Under the pieces are notes generated by a model. It saw only the letters and a program-made list of their open reading frames with translations. It searched no databases and had not been told where the DNA came from. Shown here in pieces: positions 18,238 to 27,018 of a stretch of 48,304 bases of DNA; position 1 is the stretch's first letter; every line of letters begins with the position of its first letter. This stretch comes from Cryomorphaceae bacterium (GTDB taxonomy: Bacteria; Bacteroidota; Bacteroidia; Flavobacteriales; Schleiferiaceae). Position numbers and translations under genes: made by a program. Location: positions 1 to 48,304 of the forward strand of contig JAFMBM010000019.1 of assembly GCA_017858515.1 (NCBI GenBank), written 5' to 3'.

Positions 18238-19684
18238 AAAGGCAATGAGGAGTTTGGTTATTGGTCTGGCTGTTCTTTTTGTGCTGGCGAACACCTTTCT
18301 TCTCACCCAAGAATTTTATTGGTTAAACCTCCTTCCTCTAGCTGCGGCTATTGTGGGTGCTGCTTTTTTTTCGCTGGATAAGCTGCTGTATTTCCTCATT
18401 TTTTTCACGCCCATTTCTCTGTCACTTGAAGAATTGGATTTGGGAGTAAGTATCAGCGTGCCTACTGAACCCCTTTTTTTCGGAATCCTTCTTCTTTTCT
18501 TGTTGAAGTTCTTGCAAGAAGGCACTTTTGATAGAGCCTTTTTGAAGCATCCTATAACAGTGGTTATTGGGCTGCAACTCCTTTGGATGTTCGTTACTTC
18601 CATTACCAGTGAGATTCCTTTGGTATCGTTTAAATATTTCGTTGCAAGATTGTGGTCGGTTGCAGCTTTGTATATGGTCATGTCTCGACTGTTTACTACA
18701 GAGAAAAAACTTCGCCGATTTTTCTGGTATTATATGTTGCCCTTATGTGGGGTTGTGATTTATACCACCCTACAACATGCCGAAGGCAACTTCAGTAAAA
18801 CGGCTTCCATAATGGCCTCCTACCCTTTTATTAAAGAACATACAGCCTATGGAGCCATTTTGGCTCTTTATGCCCCTGCGGCCATTGCTTTTGCCTTTGT
18901 TTCTAAAGAAAACATCAACCGAAAAGCCTTGGCAATTGCGGTTTTTATAGTCCTTTTTGGAGGTTTAATACTGTCCTACACCCGCGCGGCTTGGGTGAGT
19001 GTTATTGCGGCAGGACTAGTAGCTTTAGTAATGTATATAAGAATTAACAAGCTCGTTTTTTGGGGATTAACCACAACATTCGCAATCATTCTTGCAATAA
19101 ATCTACAGCCGCTTCTCAATTCTTTGGAAAAGAACAATCAAGATTCTAGCGACAATTTGGGTGAACATGTAGAATCTATTTCCAACATCTCTACCGATGC
19201 TTCCAATCTGGAAAGAATTAATCGCTGGAAATCTGCAATGAGAATGTTCAACGAGCGCCCTTTGGTTGGATTTGGTCCTGGAACCTATCAATTTACTTAC
19301 GCACCTTATCAAAAGCCCAATGAAAAAACTATTATCAGCACCAACAATGGCGATGTTGGAAATGCCCACAGTGAATACATTGGTCCTTTAGCCGAACAGG
19401 GTGTTTTAGGTTTGTTATTTACCCTCTTATTGGTGTACCAAATGCTTCGAACGGGCATTCGTGTGTATTATAGAAGTAGCAGCAAAAAGGCTCGCATGTA
19501 TGCCTTAGTAGCCATGTGTGGCCTTGTAACCTATTGGGTACACGGATTTCTGAACAACTTTCTAGACAACGATAAAACCTCCCTAGCGGTTTGGGGCTTT
19601 AGCGCACTTCTGCTCATGCTCGATCTAAAACGAGTAGATTTTGAAGACGAATCTCAGGAATTACCCAGTGCAGTTAATACCTGA
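18230..19684 (+). CDS. O-antigen ligase/polymerase-like polytopic membrane protein
   Basis: This 484-residue protein has about 11-12 membrane segments and the features of the Wzy_C/O-antigen ligase family. A LSYTRAAWVSV segment (about 243-253) is followed by a large periplasmic loop with ERPLVGFGPGTYQF and the conserved HSEYIGPLAEQGVLG, whose His is important in WaaL-type enzymes. It could be the ligase that joins polysaccharide to lipid A core or the polymerase that extends repeat units; the sequence does not separate these. The overlap with the Wzz-like gene supports either role. Its last 31 bases overlap the convergent BCP gene. Confidence 0.82.
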   Translation: MSEKAMRSLVIGLAVLFVLANTFLLTQEFYWLNLLPLAAAIVGAAFFSLDKLLYFLIFFTPISLSLEELDLGVSISVPTEPLFFGILLLFLLKFLQEGTFDRAFLKHPITVVIGLQLLWMFVTSITSEIPLVSFKYFVARLWSVAALYMVMSRLFTTEKKLRRFFWYYMLPLCGVVIYTTLQHAEGNFSKTASIMASYPFIKEHTAYGAILALYAPAAIAFAFVSKENINRKALAIAVFIVLFGGLILSYTRAAWVSVIAAGLVALVMYIRINKLVFWGLTTTFAIILAINLQPLLNSLEKNNQDSSDNLGEHVESISNISTDASNLERINRWKSAMRMFNERPLVGFGPGTYQFTYAPYQKPNEKTIISTNNGDVGNAHSEYIGPLAEQGVLGLLFTLLLVYQMLRTGIRVYYRSSSKKARMYALVAMCGLVTYWVHGFLNNFLDNDKTSLAVWGFSALLLMLDLKRVDFEDESQELPSAVNT

Positions 19685-20121
19685 GCGGTAGCCTCTTTGG
19701 TCTTTACCTTGGTGAAAATCTCTTGTATTTTACCCTCTTCGTCAATTAAAAAAGTTTCGCGGTAAATGCCGTCGTACTCCTTGCCCATGAATTTTTTCTT
19801 CCCCCATACACCATAGGCATTGATAATACTTTTATCTGTATCGGCTATAAGTGGAAAATTCAAATCGTATTTCGAACTAAACTTAGCATGCGATTTCTCC
19901 GAATCAGCGCTTACCCCAATGACTTGAATTCCCTTCGCCTTTAAAGCGTTTTCATTGTCGCGAAAATCACAAGCTTCTGCGGTACAGCCCGGTGTATCAT
20001 CCTTAGGATAAAAATACAATACCACTTTCTTTCCTCTATATTGTTCAAGTGTAATCGAATGGCCTGTTTGGTCTTTTCCTTCAAACACAGGGGCCGCATC
20101 GCCAATAGTTAAATGAGTCAT
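19654..20121 (-). CDS. bcp: Thioredoxin-dependent thiol peroxidase (peroxiredoxin Q/BCP)
   Basis: This 155-residue cytoplasmic peroxiredoxin reduces hydroperoxides using thioredoxin. The motif DDTPGCTAEACDFRD places the peroxidatic Cys at 46 and the resolving Cys at 51, the spacing typical of atypical 2-Cys BCP enzymes. VVLYFYPKD and GVSADSEKSHAKF are also family segments. The length is normal. A good promoter (TTG, 20-nt spacer, TAGTTTTG) lies just upstream and gives a leader of about 18 nt. The 3' end overlaps the convergent O-antigen ligase-like gene by 31 bp. Confidence 0.95.
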   Translation of the reverse strand: MTHLTIGDAAPVFEGKDQTGHSITLEQYRGKKVVLYFYPKDDTPGCTAEACDFRDNENALKAKGIQVIGVSADSEKSHAKFSSKYDLNFPLIADTDKSIINAYGVWGKKKFMGKEYDGIYRETFLIDEEGKIQEIFTKVKTKEATAQVLTALGNS

Positions 20122-20144
20122 ATTTCCTTTTTACAAATAAACCC

Positions 20145-20175
20145 CAAAACTAGAAATGGTTCATTTGCTTTACAA
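20145..20175 (-). promoter_or_regulatory. Candidate bcp promoter
   Basis: On the minus strand a TTG (-33 box, 20173-20175) and TAGTTTTG (-7 box, 20145-20152) are separated by 20 bases, which fits the Bacteroidota promoter pattern well. The predicted start lies about 18 nt upstream of the bcp ATG at 20121. Confidence 0.55.
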
Positions 20176-20227
20176 TCATTCCCTATAAATGGGACTTAAC
20201 TTTACTTCAAAATTCAGTCTGACTTTA

Positions 20228-20881
20228 ATGACGAAGAAAGAAAAGCTACAGTTTGTAATCGACTCCTTGGAAGAACTCTATCCAGAAGTTCCTATTCCTT
20301 TAGAACACTATAGTCCTTTTACGCTTTTGGTAGCCGTTGTGCTTTCGGCTCAATGCACAGATAAAAGGGTTAATGAAATCACTCCTTCGCTTTTTGCAAA
20401 GGCCGATACGCCAGAAGCTATGGTAAAACTGTCTGTAGAAGAAATTGCCGAGATCATTCGCCCATGCGGATTAACCCCCATGAAGAGCAAGGGAATTCAT
20501 GGCCTTTCAGAGATTATTCTAAAAGAGCACAATGGCCAAGTTCCAGCCTCTTTTGAGGCCTTGGAGGCCATGCCGTCGGTAGGACATAAAACAGCTTCAG
20601 TGGTAATGAGTCAGGCATTCGGATTTCCGGCTTTCCCTGTAGACACACATATTCATAGACTTATGTACCGATGGGGCCTCACCAACGGAAGTTCGGTAGT
20701 GCAAACAGAAAGAGATGCGAAGAGACTGTTTCCCAAAGAGCTTTGGAACAAATTGCATCTTCAGATTATTTTTTATGGGAGAGAATACTCCCCCGCAAGG
20801 GGTTTGCGTTTAGAAAAAGACTTTATTACCGCGCGCATTGCTCCTCCCAAGATTATAAAGGAGTTAAGCACTAAATCATAG
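20228..20881 (+). CDS. nth: Endonuclease III, lacking the iron-sulfur cluster cysteines
   Basis: This 217-residue protein is the base-excision-repair DNA glycosylase/AP lyase Nth. The helix-hairpin-helix LEAMPSVGHKTASVV carries the catalytic Lys (residue 121) and VDTHIHRL the catalytic Asp (139). These match E. coli Lys120/Asp138, which supports the ATG at 20228 over an upstream ATG at 20189. The usual C-terminal four-cysteine 4Fe-4S loop is absent: after GREYSPARG there is no cysteine. I recall the same loss in other flavobacterial Nth sequences, so it is probably a lineage feature and not damage. Confidence 0.92.
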   Translation: MTKKEKLQFVIDSLEELYPEVPIPLEHYSPFTLLVAVVLSAQCTDKRVNEITPSLFAKADTPEAMVKLSVEEIAEIIRPCGLTPMKSKGIHGLSEIILKEHNGQVPASFEALEAMPSVGHKTASVVMSQAFGFPAFPVDTHIHRLMYRWGLTNGSSVVQTERDAKRLFPKELWNKLHLQIIFYGREYSPARGLRLEKDFITARIAPPKIIKELSTKS

Positions 20882-20894
20882 AAATCCAATTAGA

Positions 20895-21452
20895 ATGAAA
20901 ACAATGAAAAAGCTATTCCTATTTATCATTACAGCCCTAGCGTTTTATCAATGCAAAAGCAAATTGCCTTCCGAACAAAACTTTAAAAGAACCATCCAAC
21001 TTACTTCTACCTATCAATTGTGCGGCGGAATGATGCCTTCTCCGGAAGATCAGCTGGCCTCTAGAACCGAAACGCCTCTCCCTAATTACAAACTTTATAT
21101 ACGAAGCGGAAATCAGAATTCCCTTTCGGAAAACATTCTGATTGAGCTAACGACCGATGCGTCTGGCCTCGCCGAATTTGAGCTGCCCGTGGGAAGTTAT
21201 TGCTTGGTAGACAGTCAAAAAGCCAATGAGAAGCAAATAGAAGAATGGAAGAAAGAATTTAAAGTGGCCAGTAAAAATTGGGATGCCATAGAAGAGGAAT
21301 GTTTAGAAGAATGGATAAAAGAACCGCTGCTAAAATTTGAAGTCTATGCCGACAAGGAGCAAAACAAAGAAGTTTTGAATTTAAATATCCACCGAAAATG
21401 CTTTTGGAATGCCATTCCTTGTGTAGTCTACCGCGGGCCTTTTCCGAGCTAA
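20895..21452 (+). CDS. Orphan lipoprotein of unknown function
   Basis: I do not recognise this 185-residue protein. It starts with a lipoprotein signal (MKTMKKLFLFIITALAFYQC, lipobox Cys at 20), so it should be anchored in the envelope. The mature part is acidic with a short beta-rich middle resembling an Ig-like or carboxypeptidase-regulatory fold (LTTDASGLAEFELPVGSYCLV) and a helical EEWKKEFKVASKNWD segment. Four further cysteines (LCGG, YCLV, EECLEE, RKCFW/PCVV region) could form disulfides. It lies 13 bp after nth and may be co-transcribed, though no functional link is apparent. An internal ATG three codons in is an equally good start. Confidence 0.65.
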   Translation: MKTMKKLFLFIITALAFYQCKSKLPSEQNFKRTIQLTSTYQLCGGMMPSPEDQLASRTETPLPNYKLYIRSGNQNSLSENILIELTTDASGLAEFELPVGSYCLVDSQKANEKQIEEWKKEFKVASKNWDAIEEECLEEWIKEPLLKFEVYADKEQNKEVLNLNIHRKCFWNAIPCVVYRGPFPS

Positions 21453-21519
21453 TTCAAATCTGCTTTTTCATTTCACGTCTGCCTATCTCTAGTGTTCCTG
21501 AACCGAGTATTTTTGCCAG

Positions 21520-22632
21520 ATGATCACATCGGAGCAAGTTAAAGAGCTTGGAGAACGTTTAATTTCACTGAAGTCTTATCTGCATTTGGAGCAGAAGAAA
21601 GTGGAAATTTCAAACGAAGAAGAGAAAACCAGCGATCCTTCCTTTTGGGAAGACAATAAAACAGCCGAATTGGTGATGAAGAAAATCCGTGGCCTGAAGT
21701 TTTGGGTAAACGGATTTGAAAGCGCATCCAACCAATTCGATGAACTCCTCTTGGGAATGGAGTTTCATAAGGAAGGCGAAATGACGGATGAGGAAATAAA
21801 TACCTTGTTCAAGAAATGCCAAGACACCATTGAGGATCTCGAATTCCGCAATATGCTTTCGGAAGAGGAAGACAAACTGAATGCGGTTATTCAGATTACA
21901 GCTGGTGCAGGCGGTACCGAAAGTTGCGATTGGGCAGCCATGCTAATGCGTATGTACATTATGTGGGCAGAAAGTCACAACCACAAAGTGAGTACCATGA
22001 ACTACCAAGAGGGCGATGTGGCGGGAATTAAAACGGTTACCTTAGAAATTGAAGGCGAATTTGTCTTCGGATTCCTCAAGGGCGAAAATGGAGTACATCG
22101 CCTAGTGCGCATCTCCCCTTTCGACTCCAACGCAAAACGGCATACCTCTTTTGTTTCTGTCTACGTTTATCCCATGGTAGATGATACCATTGAAATTACA
22201 GTCAATGCGTCCGAAATCGATTGGGATACCTTCCGTTCTTCGGGCGCGGGTGGACAGAACGTAAACAAGGTTGAAACAGGTGTTCGACTGCGACACAAAC
22301 CCTCAGGAATTGTAATTGAAAATACCGAAACGCGCTCTCAGCTTCAGAATAAGGAAAGGGCCATACAATTGCTCAAATCGCGCTTATATGAAATGGAGAT
22401 TCAAGCCAGAAACGAAAAAAGAGCGGCCATAGAAGCCGGTAAGAAGAAGATCGAATGGGGGTCTCAGATCCGTAACTATGTGCTTCATCCTTATAAATTG
22501 GTGAAAGATGTGCGCACGGCAGAAGAAACTTCCAATACAGACGGGGTTTTAAATGGAGAAATTGACAATTTCTTGAAAGCTTTTTTAATGGCGCAGGGTC
22601 AAGCCTCGGTTCAAACCGACGAGGTAATGTAG
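21520..22632 (+). CDS. prfB: Peptide chain release factor 2, without programmed frameshift
   Basis: This 370-residue protein is RF2, which ends translation at UGA and UAA. The peptidyl-tRNA hydrolysis motif GGQ is at 244-246 (SSGAGGQNVNKVETGVRLRH) and the stop-codon recognition tripeptide SPF at 199-201. The reading frame is continuous from the ATG at 21520. The region aligned with the E. coli frameshift site (around residues 19-23, SYLHL) is in frame with no in-frame UGA, so the autoregulatory +1 frameshift is absent. The intergenic space upstream is short (67 bp). Confidence 0.95.
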   Translation: MITSEQVKELGERLISLKSYLHLEQKKVEISNEEEKTSDPSFWEDNKTAELVMKKIRGLKFWVNGFESASNQFDELLLGMEFHKEGEMTDEEINTLFKKCQDTIEDLEFRNMLSEEEDKLNAVIQITAGAGGTESCDWAAMLMRMYIMWAESHNHKVSTMNYQEGDVAGIKTVTLEIEGEFVFGFLKGENGVHRLVRISPFDSNAKRHTSFVSVYVYPMVDDTIEITVNASEIDWDTFRSSGAGGQNVNKVETGVRLRHKPSGIVIENTETRSQLQNKERAIQLLKSRLYEMEIQARNEKRAAIEAGKKKIEWGSQIRNYVLHPYKLVKDVRTAEETSNTDGVLNGEIDNFLKAFLMAQGQASVQTDEVM

Positions 22633-22702
22633 TTGTCTCATTCAAGGGCATAGTTCTCGCATTTTTTAAAGTCAATCGGCTTCCTCATTGTACCTTTCGG
22701 CT

Positions 22703-25700
22703 ATGCGAAAGCTCCTTCTTTTTTTCATTCCCTTTTTTGGCCTTTTGCCCCAATGGGGCTTGGGTCAGTCGGTTTCGGGTTTTGAAGAAAACAAAGGCCA
22801 GTTTGAAAGCGATGTGTTCTTTCGTACCCGATTGCCAGAATCTGCGGTTTATATTCAGTCTACGGGAATGAGTTATCAATGCCTTCCCTCTGGCCAGTTT
22901 GAAGAATACCATCAGTTTCAACATGGCGAACGAAGTGAACTTCCGCGATTTAAAGCCCATACACTGCAGTTGCATTTTGTAAATGCTAAGCTGCAGAATC
23001 CACAGAAATATCATCCAGCCAAATCCTATAAAAACGTTTTTAGAAAAGGAATGAGCGCAACTCGAATCCAATCATTTAAGGAGGTGCAGTTCTCTTCTAT
23101 TTATCCAGGTGTACATTTAAAATTTACCCGCGATTGGGGTTTTAAATACGAGTTTATAGTAGAACCTTTTGCCAATCCTGCCCAAATAAAGCTGTATTGG
23201 GAGGGTGCCGATGCGCTCCGAATAGATGAGGCCGGAAATTGGAGGGCCCATACTTCCGTGGGTGAGCTGATAGAAGAAAAGCCTTTCGCTTATCAGATAA
23301 ATAGTCGCGGTAAGCTCGACACTGTCCTCTGTCACTTCTTGTTAAAAGGAGATAGCATGCATTTCCAATTGGGAAACTACGATTCCAATAGAAGCCTCGT
23401 CATCGATCCTAGGCTGGTCTTTAGCACCTATAGCGGGTCTCAAGACGATAATTGGGGATTTACTTCTACCTTCGATCAGAGTGGAAATCTATATCTAGGT
23501 GGTGTGGTGTTTGGAAGCGATTTCCCTCTAACGCCAGGGGCTATGGATACTGTCTTTCAAGGGGCTATGGAAGTGGCTATCATGAAGTTCGATTCTTCGG
23601 GTACCAACCTTCTATACTCTACTTTCTTAGGCGGATCGAGCGCAGAACAGCCCCATTCACTCATTGCTTTTGGAGAAGAATTGCTCATTATGGGGGCCAC
23701 AGGCTCTGCCAATTTTCCTGTTTCAAATACGGCCTTCGACACCGTTTTTAGAGGCGGAACAAGCACCGCTGGTACGGCTGGAATCTTCCCCCAAGGCACC
23801 GATATTTTTATTAGCAAATTGAGTGCAGATGGTACCCAACTCTTGGCATCTACTTTCGTGGGAGGACTGGGAAATGATGGCTTAAATTCATTGTTTAGAA
23901 ATAGTTATGGCGATGATTCTCGTGGAGATATTCTGGTAAATACTGCAGGTGAAGTCTTCATAGCTTCGAGCTCTATCTCTGCCGATTTCCCCACCAACGC
24001 CACTTCTTTTGGAAACTGTGGCTCATCTCAAGATGCCGTTGTGTTTAAACTTTCGCCGGATTTAAGCCAAGTTATTTGGTCTTATTGTTTGGGTGGAAGT
24101 CTTCCCGATGCGGCTTTCTCACTTGCTCTCAATGATATCGAAACCGAACTGTATGTCTGCGGTGCTACTCGAGGAAGTGGATTTCCAACCACTACGGGTG
24201 CTTTTAATGAGAATTATTTAGGCGGAACAGCCGATGGATTTATCAGCCGTTTGGATGCAGCAAATGCGACTTTGCTGTCTTCTACTTTTATTGGCGGAAT
24301 TGGAAGGGATATTTCCTTTTTACTCGACTTAAATCCAGCTGGTGAAGTAGCCATCTTCGGTCAATCAGACCAAGGAATGCCCATTTCAGATTCCAGCCTT
24401 TTTCATCAAACCAACGCCCGTCAGTTTTTACAGCTCTATTCGCAAGACCTTTCTGTTTTGAGTAGAAGCACTCTTTTTGGAAGTGGAAGAAACTCTTACG
24501 ACCTAGCGCCCACAGCCTTTAGAATAGACGAGTGTGGGGTTCTTTACTTATCGGGTTGGGGAGGAAGTCTGGCTTCTTCTGGAAGTCGAACCTTCGACCT
24601 AGAGGTGAGTTCAGATGCCTATCAAGACACCACTGATGGGGCAGACTTTTACATTATGGCCTTAAATAGCGAGTGGAAGAAGCTCCTGTATGCCAGCTTC
24701 TTTGGCGGCATAGGAACTGGCGAGCATGTAGATGGAGGAACCAGTAGATTTAGTGAGAATGGAGTTATTTCTCAAGCCATTTGTGCGGGCTGTGGGGGAA
24801 CTTCTAATACTCCCGCAGAGCCTTCCAATGTTTGGTCTACCACCAATGAAAGCAGCAACTGTAATATGTTGGCCTTTCGCTTCGCCTTTGAGTTAGATAC
24901 GCTCACCCTAAAACTCACTTTGCAAAAAGACACGGTTTGCCTTGGGCAGGCGGTGAATTTTATTGTGGAACAATCCAATGCTACTTCCTTCTATCGCACT
25001 TTGGGAGACGGAAGAACAGATTCCAGCATTCAGAGCGTAAGCTATCCCCTTCCGGGCGAGTATACCATCCACCTAACCGCCTTTAACGATCAATGTGGCA
25101 CACAAATATCCGACAGTGTAAAAGTGCAGGTGGTGGATGTCCAACAAAGCTATCAGCTCATTGCCCAATACGATACCTGCGATGCCAACAGATGGGTGAC
25201 CTTTGATATTATTCCGCCCTTGCGCTTTTTCGAAATTCATACTTCAACGGGGGTGGTTCTCGACTCACTTCCTGCCATTTATTCGTATCCCGGAACAGGT
25301 GCTTACCAACCGTATCTCGTTGCTTTTGACCCTTTTTGTAATTCTGTAGTCTACGATACAACCGAAGTCTACTTTAGCAGAGGACTTCCATTTCTCCGCT
25401 ACAATTCAGATTATACCGCTTGTAGAGATGGAGTGAATTATTTTTTCAGTACAGTGCAATCGTCTATTTTAAAATTGACCGTAGATTTTGGAGACGGACA
25501 GCAAGAAATAGGAAGAGGGAATGAGTGGCCACATACCTATTCCGAGCCGGGATTGTATACCATTACCATTGAAGCAGAAGACAGTATTTGCAATGTAATT
25601 TTAACAGAAAGCTTTGAGATTCAAGTGGGTCAACTCCCTTTTGATGAGCGGATATTCCCAAATGTATTTACTCCGAACGGAGATAATTTGAACGACTTTT

Positions 25701-25918
25701 TTAATCTCGACGGCGTTTTATTGTCTTCGGGTGTAAGTCAAGCAGAAGTACAGATCTTCAATCGATGGGGAGAAAGAGTCTACTCAGGAGAGCCCTCTTG
25801 GGATGGCAGCTTTTCTGGTAACGAAGTGGCAGAAGGAGTGTATTTTTGGGTTTTAAGCGGAAAGAATACCTGTGGCGAAACCTTCGAGTCGCAAGGGGTA
25901 GTGCACTTAATGAGATAA
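22703..25918 (+). CDS. Large secreted protein with SBBP-type repeats, PKD-like domain and T9SS type B (gliding-motility-associated) C-terminal domain
   Basis: This 1071-residue exported protein starts at the ATG at 22703, which opens a signal peptide (MRKLLLFFIPFFGLLPQWG). The first 230 residues look like the DUF7948 type of domain (ENKGQFESDVFFRTR...). They are followed by beta-propeller SBBP-like repeats with recurring LLYSTFLGG / LLASTFVGG / LLSSTFIGG motifs (about 300-680), PKD-like segments (for example YPLPGEYTIHLTAFND) and a C-terminal sorting domain with FPNVFTPNGDNLNDFF and IFNRWGERVYSG ... GVYFWVLSGKN. It is a predicted T9SS cargo for the cell surface or medium. Its function is unknown, possibly adhesion. 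A near-consensus TACCTTTC sits just before the start. Confidence 0.85.
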   Translation: MRKLLLFFIPFFGLLPQWGLGQSVSGFEENKGQFESDVFFRTRLPESAVYIQSTGMSYQCLPSGQFEEYHQFQHGERSELPRFKAHTLQLHFVNAKLQNPQKYHPAKSYKNVFRKGMSATRIQSFKEVQFSSIYPGVHLKFTRDWGFKYEFIVEPFANPAQIKLYWEGADALRIDEAGNWRAHTSVGELIEEKPFAYQINSRGKLDTVLCHFLLKGDSMHFQLGNYDSNRSLVIDPRLVFSTYSGSQDDNWGFTSTFDQSGNLYLGGVVFGSDFPLTPGAMDTVFQGAMEVAIMKFDSSGTNLLYSTFLGGSSAEQPHSLIAFGEELLIMGATGSANFPVSNTAFDTVFRGGTSTAGTAGIFPQGTDIFISKLSADGTQLLASTFVGGLGNDGLNSLFRNSYGDDSRGDILVNTAGEVFIASSSISADFPTNATSFGNCGSSQDAVVFKLSPDLSQVIWSYCLGGSLPDAAFSLALNDIETELYVCGATRGSGFPTTTGAFNENYLGGTADGFISRLDAANATLLSSTFIGGIGRDISFLLDLNPAGEVAIFGQSDQGMPISDSSLFHQTNARQFLQLYSQDLSVLSRSTLFGSGRNSYDLAPTAFRIDECGVLYLSGWGGSLASSGSRTFDLEVSSDAYQDTTDGADFYIMALNSEWKKLLYASFFGGIGTGEHVDGGTSRFSENGVISQAICAGCGGTSNTPAEPSNVWSTTNESSNCNMLAFRFAFELDTLTLKLTLQKDTVCLGQAVNFIVEQSNATSFYRTLGDGRTDSSIQSVSYPLPGEYTIHLTAFNDQCGTQISDSVKVQVVDVQQSYQLIAQYDTCDANRWVTFDIIPPLRFFEIHTSTGVVLDSLPAIYSYPGTGAYQPYLVAFDPFCNSVVYDTTEVYFSRGLPFLRYNSDYTACRDGVNYFFSTVQSSILKLTVDFGDGQQEIGRGNEWPHTYSEPGLYTITIEAEDSICNVILTESFEIQVGQLPFDERIFPNVFTPNGDNLNDFFNLDGVLLSSGVSQAEVQIFNRWGERVYSGEPSWDGSFSGNEVAEGVYFWVLSGKNTCGETFESQGVVHLMR

Positions 25919-25922
25919 AGGA

Positions 25923-26264
25923 ATGATTCAAGTTTTACACAATTCTCGCTGTAGCAAGAGCAGAGAGGCCCTCGCTTGGTTGGATGAAAGAAAAATCAAC
26001 TACGAAACCATCGATTACCTAAATGAGGAGTTAACCCCCTTTTTTCTAGAAGATTTGTTAGACAAACTGGGTGTAGAAGCTTCTGAGATTCTACGCACCA
26101 ACGAAGCTGTTTGGAAAGAGAACTACCAGCATTTAGACCTAAGTGAGGAGGAGTTGCTTATGGTTATGATTGAAGAACCAAAGCTCATTCAAAGACCCAT
26201 AGCCATTCATGGAGACTTGGCTGTTGTAGCCCGTCCCGCCGAGCGATTAGCCGAAATACTCTAA
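25923..26264 (+). CDS. arsC: ArsC-family (glutaredoxin-like) reductase
   Basis: This 113-residue cytoplasmic protein belongs to the ArsC/Spx/YffB thioredoxin-fold family. NSRCSKSREAL places the redox Cys at residue 10 with a Cys-x-x-Ser arrangement, and LIQRPIAI (about 89-96) has the conserved Arg-Pro of glutaredoxin-coupled arsenate reductases. There is no arsenic regulator or transporter nearby, so true arsenate reductase activity is uncertain. It begins 4 bp after the preceding cargo gene and converges with gldA with only 3 bp between the stops. Confidence 0.85.
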   Translation: MIQVLHNSRCSKSREALAWLDERKINYETIDYLNEELTPFFLEDLLDKLGVEASEILRTNEAVWKENYQHLDLSEEELLMVMIEEPKLIQRPIAIHGDLAVVARPAERLAEIL

Positions 26265-26267
26265 AGT

Positions 26268-26963
26268 TTAGCGCGTAAGCTGCTGGAATACTTCCTCTAA
26301 GTTTTGACCTTCTTTTTTGAGTTCAGATGGGGTAGAATCGGCTACTATTTTCCCTTTGTTGAGAATAAGCACTCGATCGCACAATATTTCTACTTCCTGC
26401 ATAATATGAGTTGAAAGAAGTACTGTTTTATCCTTTCCAAGCTCCTTAATTAAATTGCGGATTTCCACAATCTGATTCGGATCCAAACCTGTGGTGGGTT
26501 CATCCAAAATAAGAACAGCAGGATGGTGAAGCATAGAGTGGGCGAGGCCTACCCTTTGTCGGTATCCCTTTGATAAGGCACTAATTTTTTTATGCGCTTC
26601 GGGCAAAAGGCCGGTCTTTTCAATTACCTCTTCAACCCATTCTTTGGGCACTTTGTGCAACTGCGCTAGAAAGAGAAGAAACTCTCGAACATACATCTCT
26701 AGATACAATGGATTGTGTTCCGGTAAATAGCCGATATTCTTTTTCACTTCCATTGGGTGAGAGAGTACATCGATATCGCAAATCAACGCACTACCACTTG
26801 TCGGCGGAATATAGCCCGTTAGAATTTTCATCATTGTGCTTTTCCCCGCGCCATTGGGACCTAAAAATCCACATATTTGACCTTTGGGAATAGAAAAGCT
26901 AACATGGTCTAAAGCCTTTTGGCTCCCATACTGCTTTGAAATATCTTTAACCTCTATCGACAT
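26268..26963 (-). CDS. gldA: GldA-like ABC transporter ATP-binding protein (short form)
   Basis: This 231-residue ATPase closely resembles GldA of the gliding-linked GldAFG ABC transporter. Walker A GPNGAGKST is at 35-43, the unusual ABC signature LSKGYRQRVGLA at 130-141, Walker B LILDEPTTGLDP at 151-162 and the switch His in LLSTHIMQEVE. The stretch IGYLPEHNPLYLEMYVREFL is characteristic of GldA. Flavobacterium GldA is about 300 residues by memory; here the region after the ATPase core is cut down to a short linker ending LEEVFQQLTR. No gldF or gldG lies beside it, so it may instead serve another ABC-2 exporter. Confidence 0.75.
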   Translation of the reverse strand: MSIEVKDISKQYGSQKALDHVSFSIPKGQICGFLGPNGAGKSTMMKILTGYIPPTSGSALICDIDVLSHPMEVKKNIGYLPEHNPLYLEMYVREFLLFLAQLHKVPKEWVEEVIEKTGLLPEAHKKISALSKGYRQRVGLAHSMLHHPAVLILDEPTTGLDPNQIVEIRNLIKELGKDKTVLLSTHIMQEVEILCDRVLILNKGKIVADSTPSELKKEGQNLEEVFQQLTR

Positions 26964-27018
26964 CCTTTGTAAAAATGCGAAGTTACTCCTTAGTCATTTA
27001 CCTCATTTCCTCTATTCT

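Noticed and set aside
21508-21515. A TATTTTTG promoter-like box directly before prfB
   Set aside because: No -33 box is at the right distance, and a start site there would fall on the ATG itself; A/T-rich DNA gives such boxes by chance.
26884-27018. Longer N-terminus for the TPR histidine kinase
   Set aside because: The upstream codons lie over the start of the divergent gldA gene and precede a clean signal peptide beginning at 27019.
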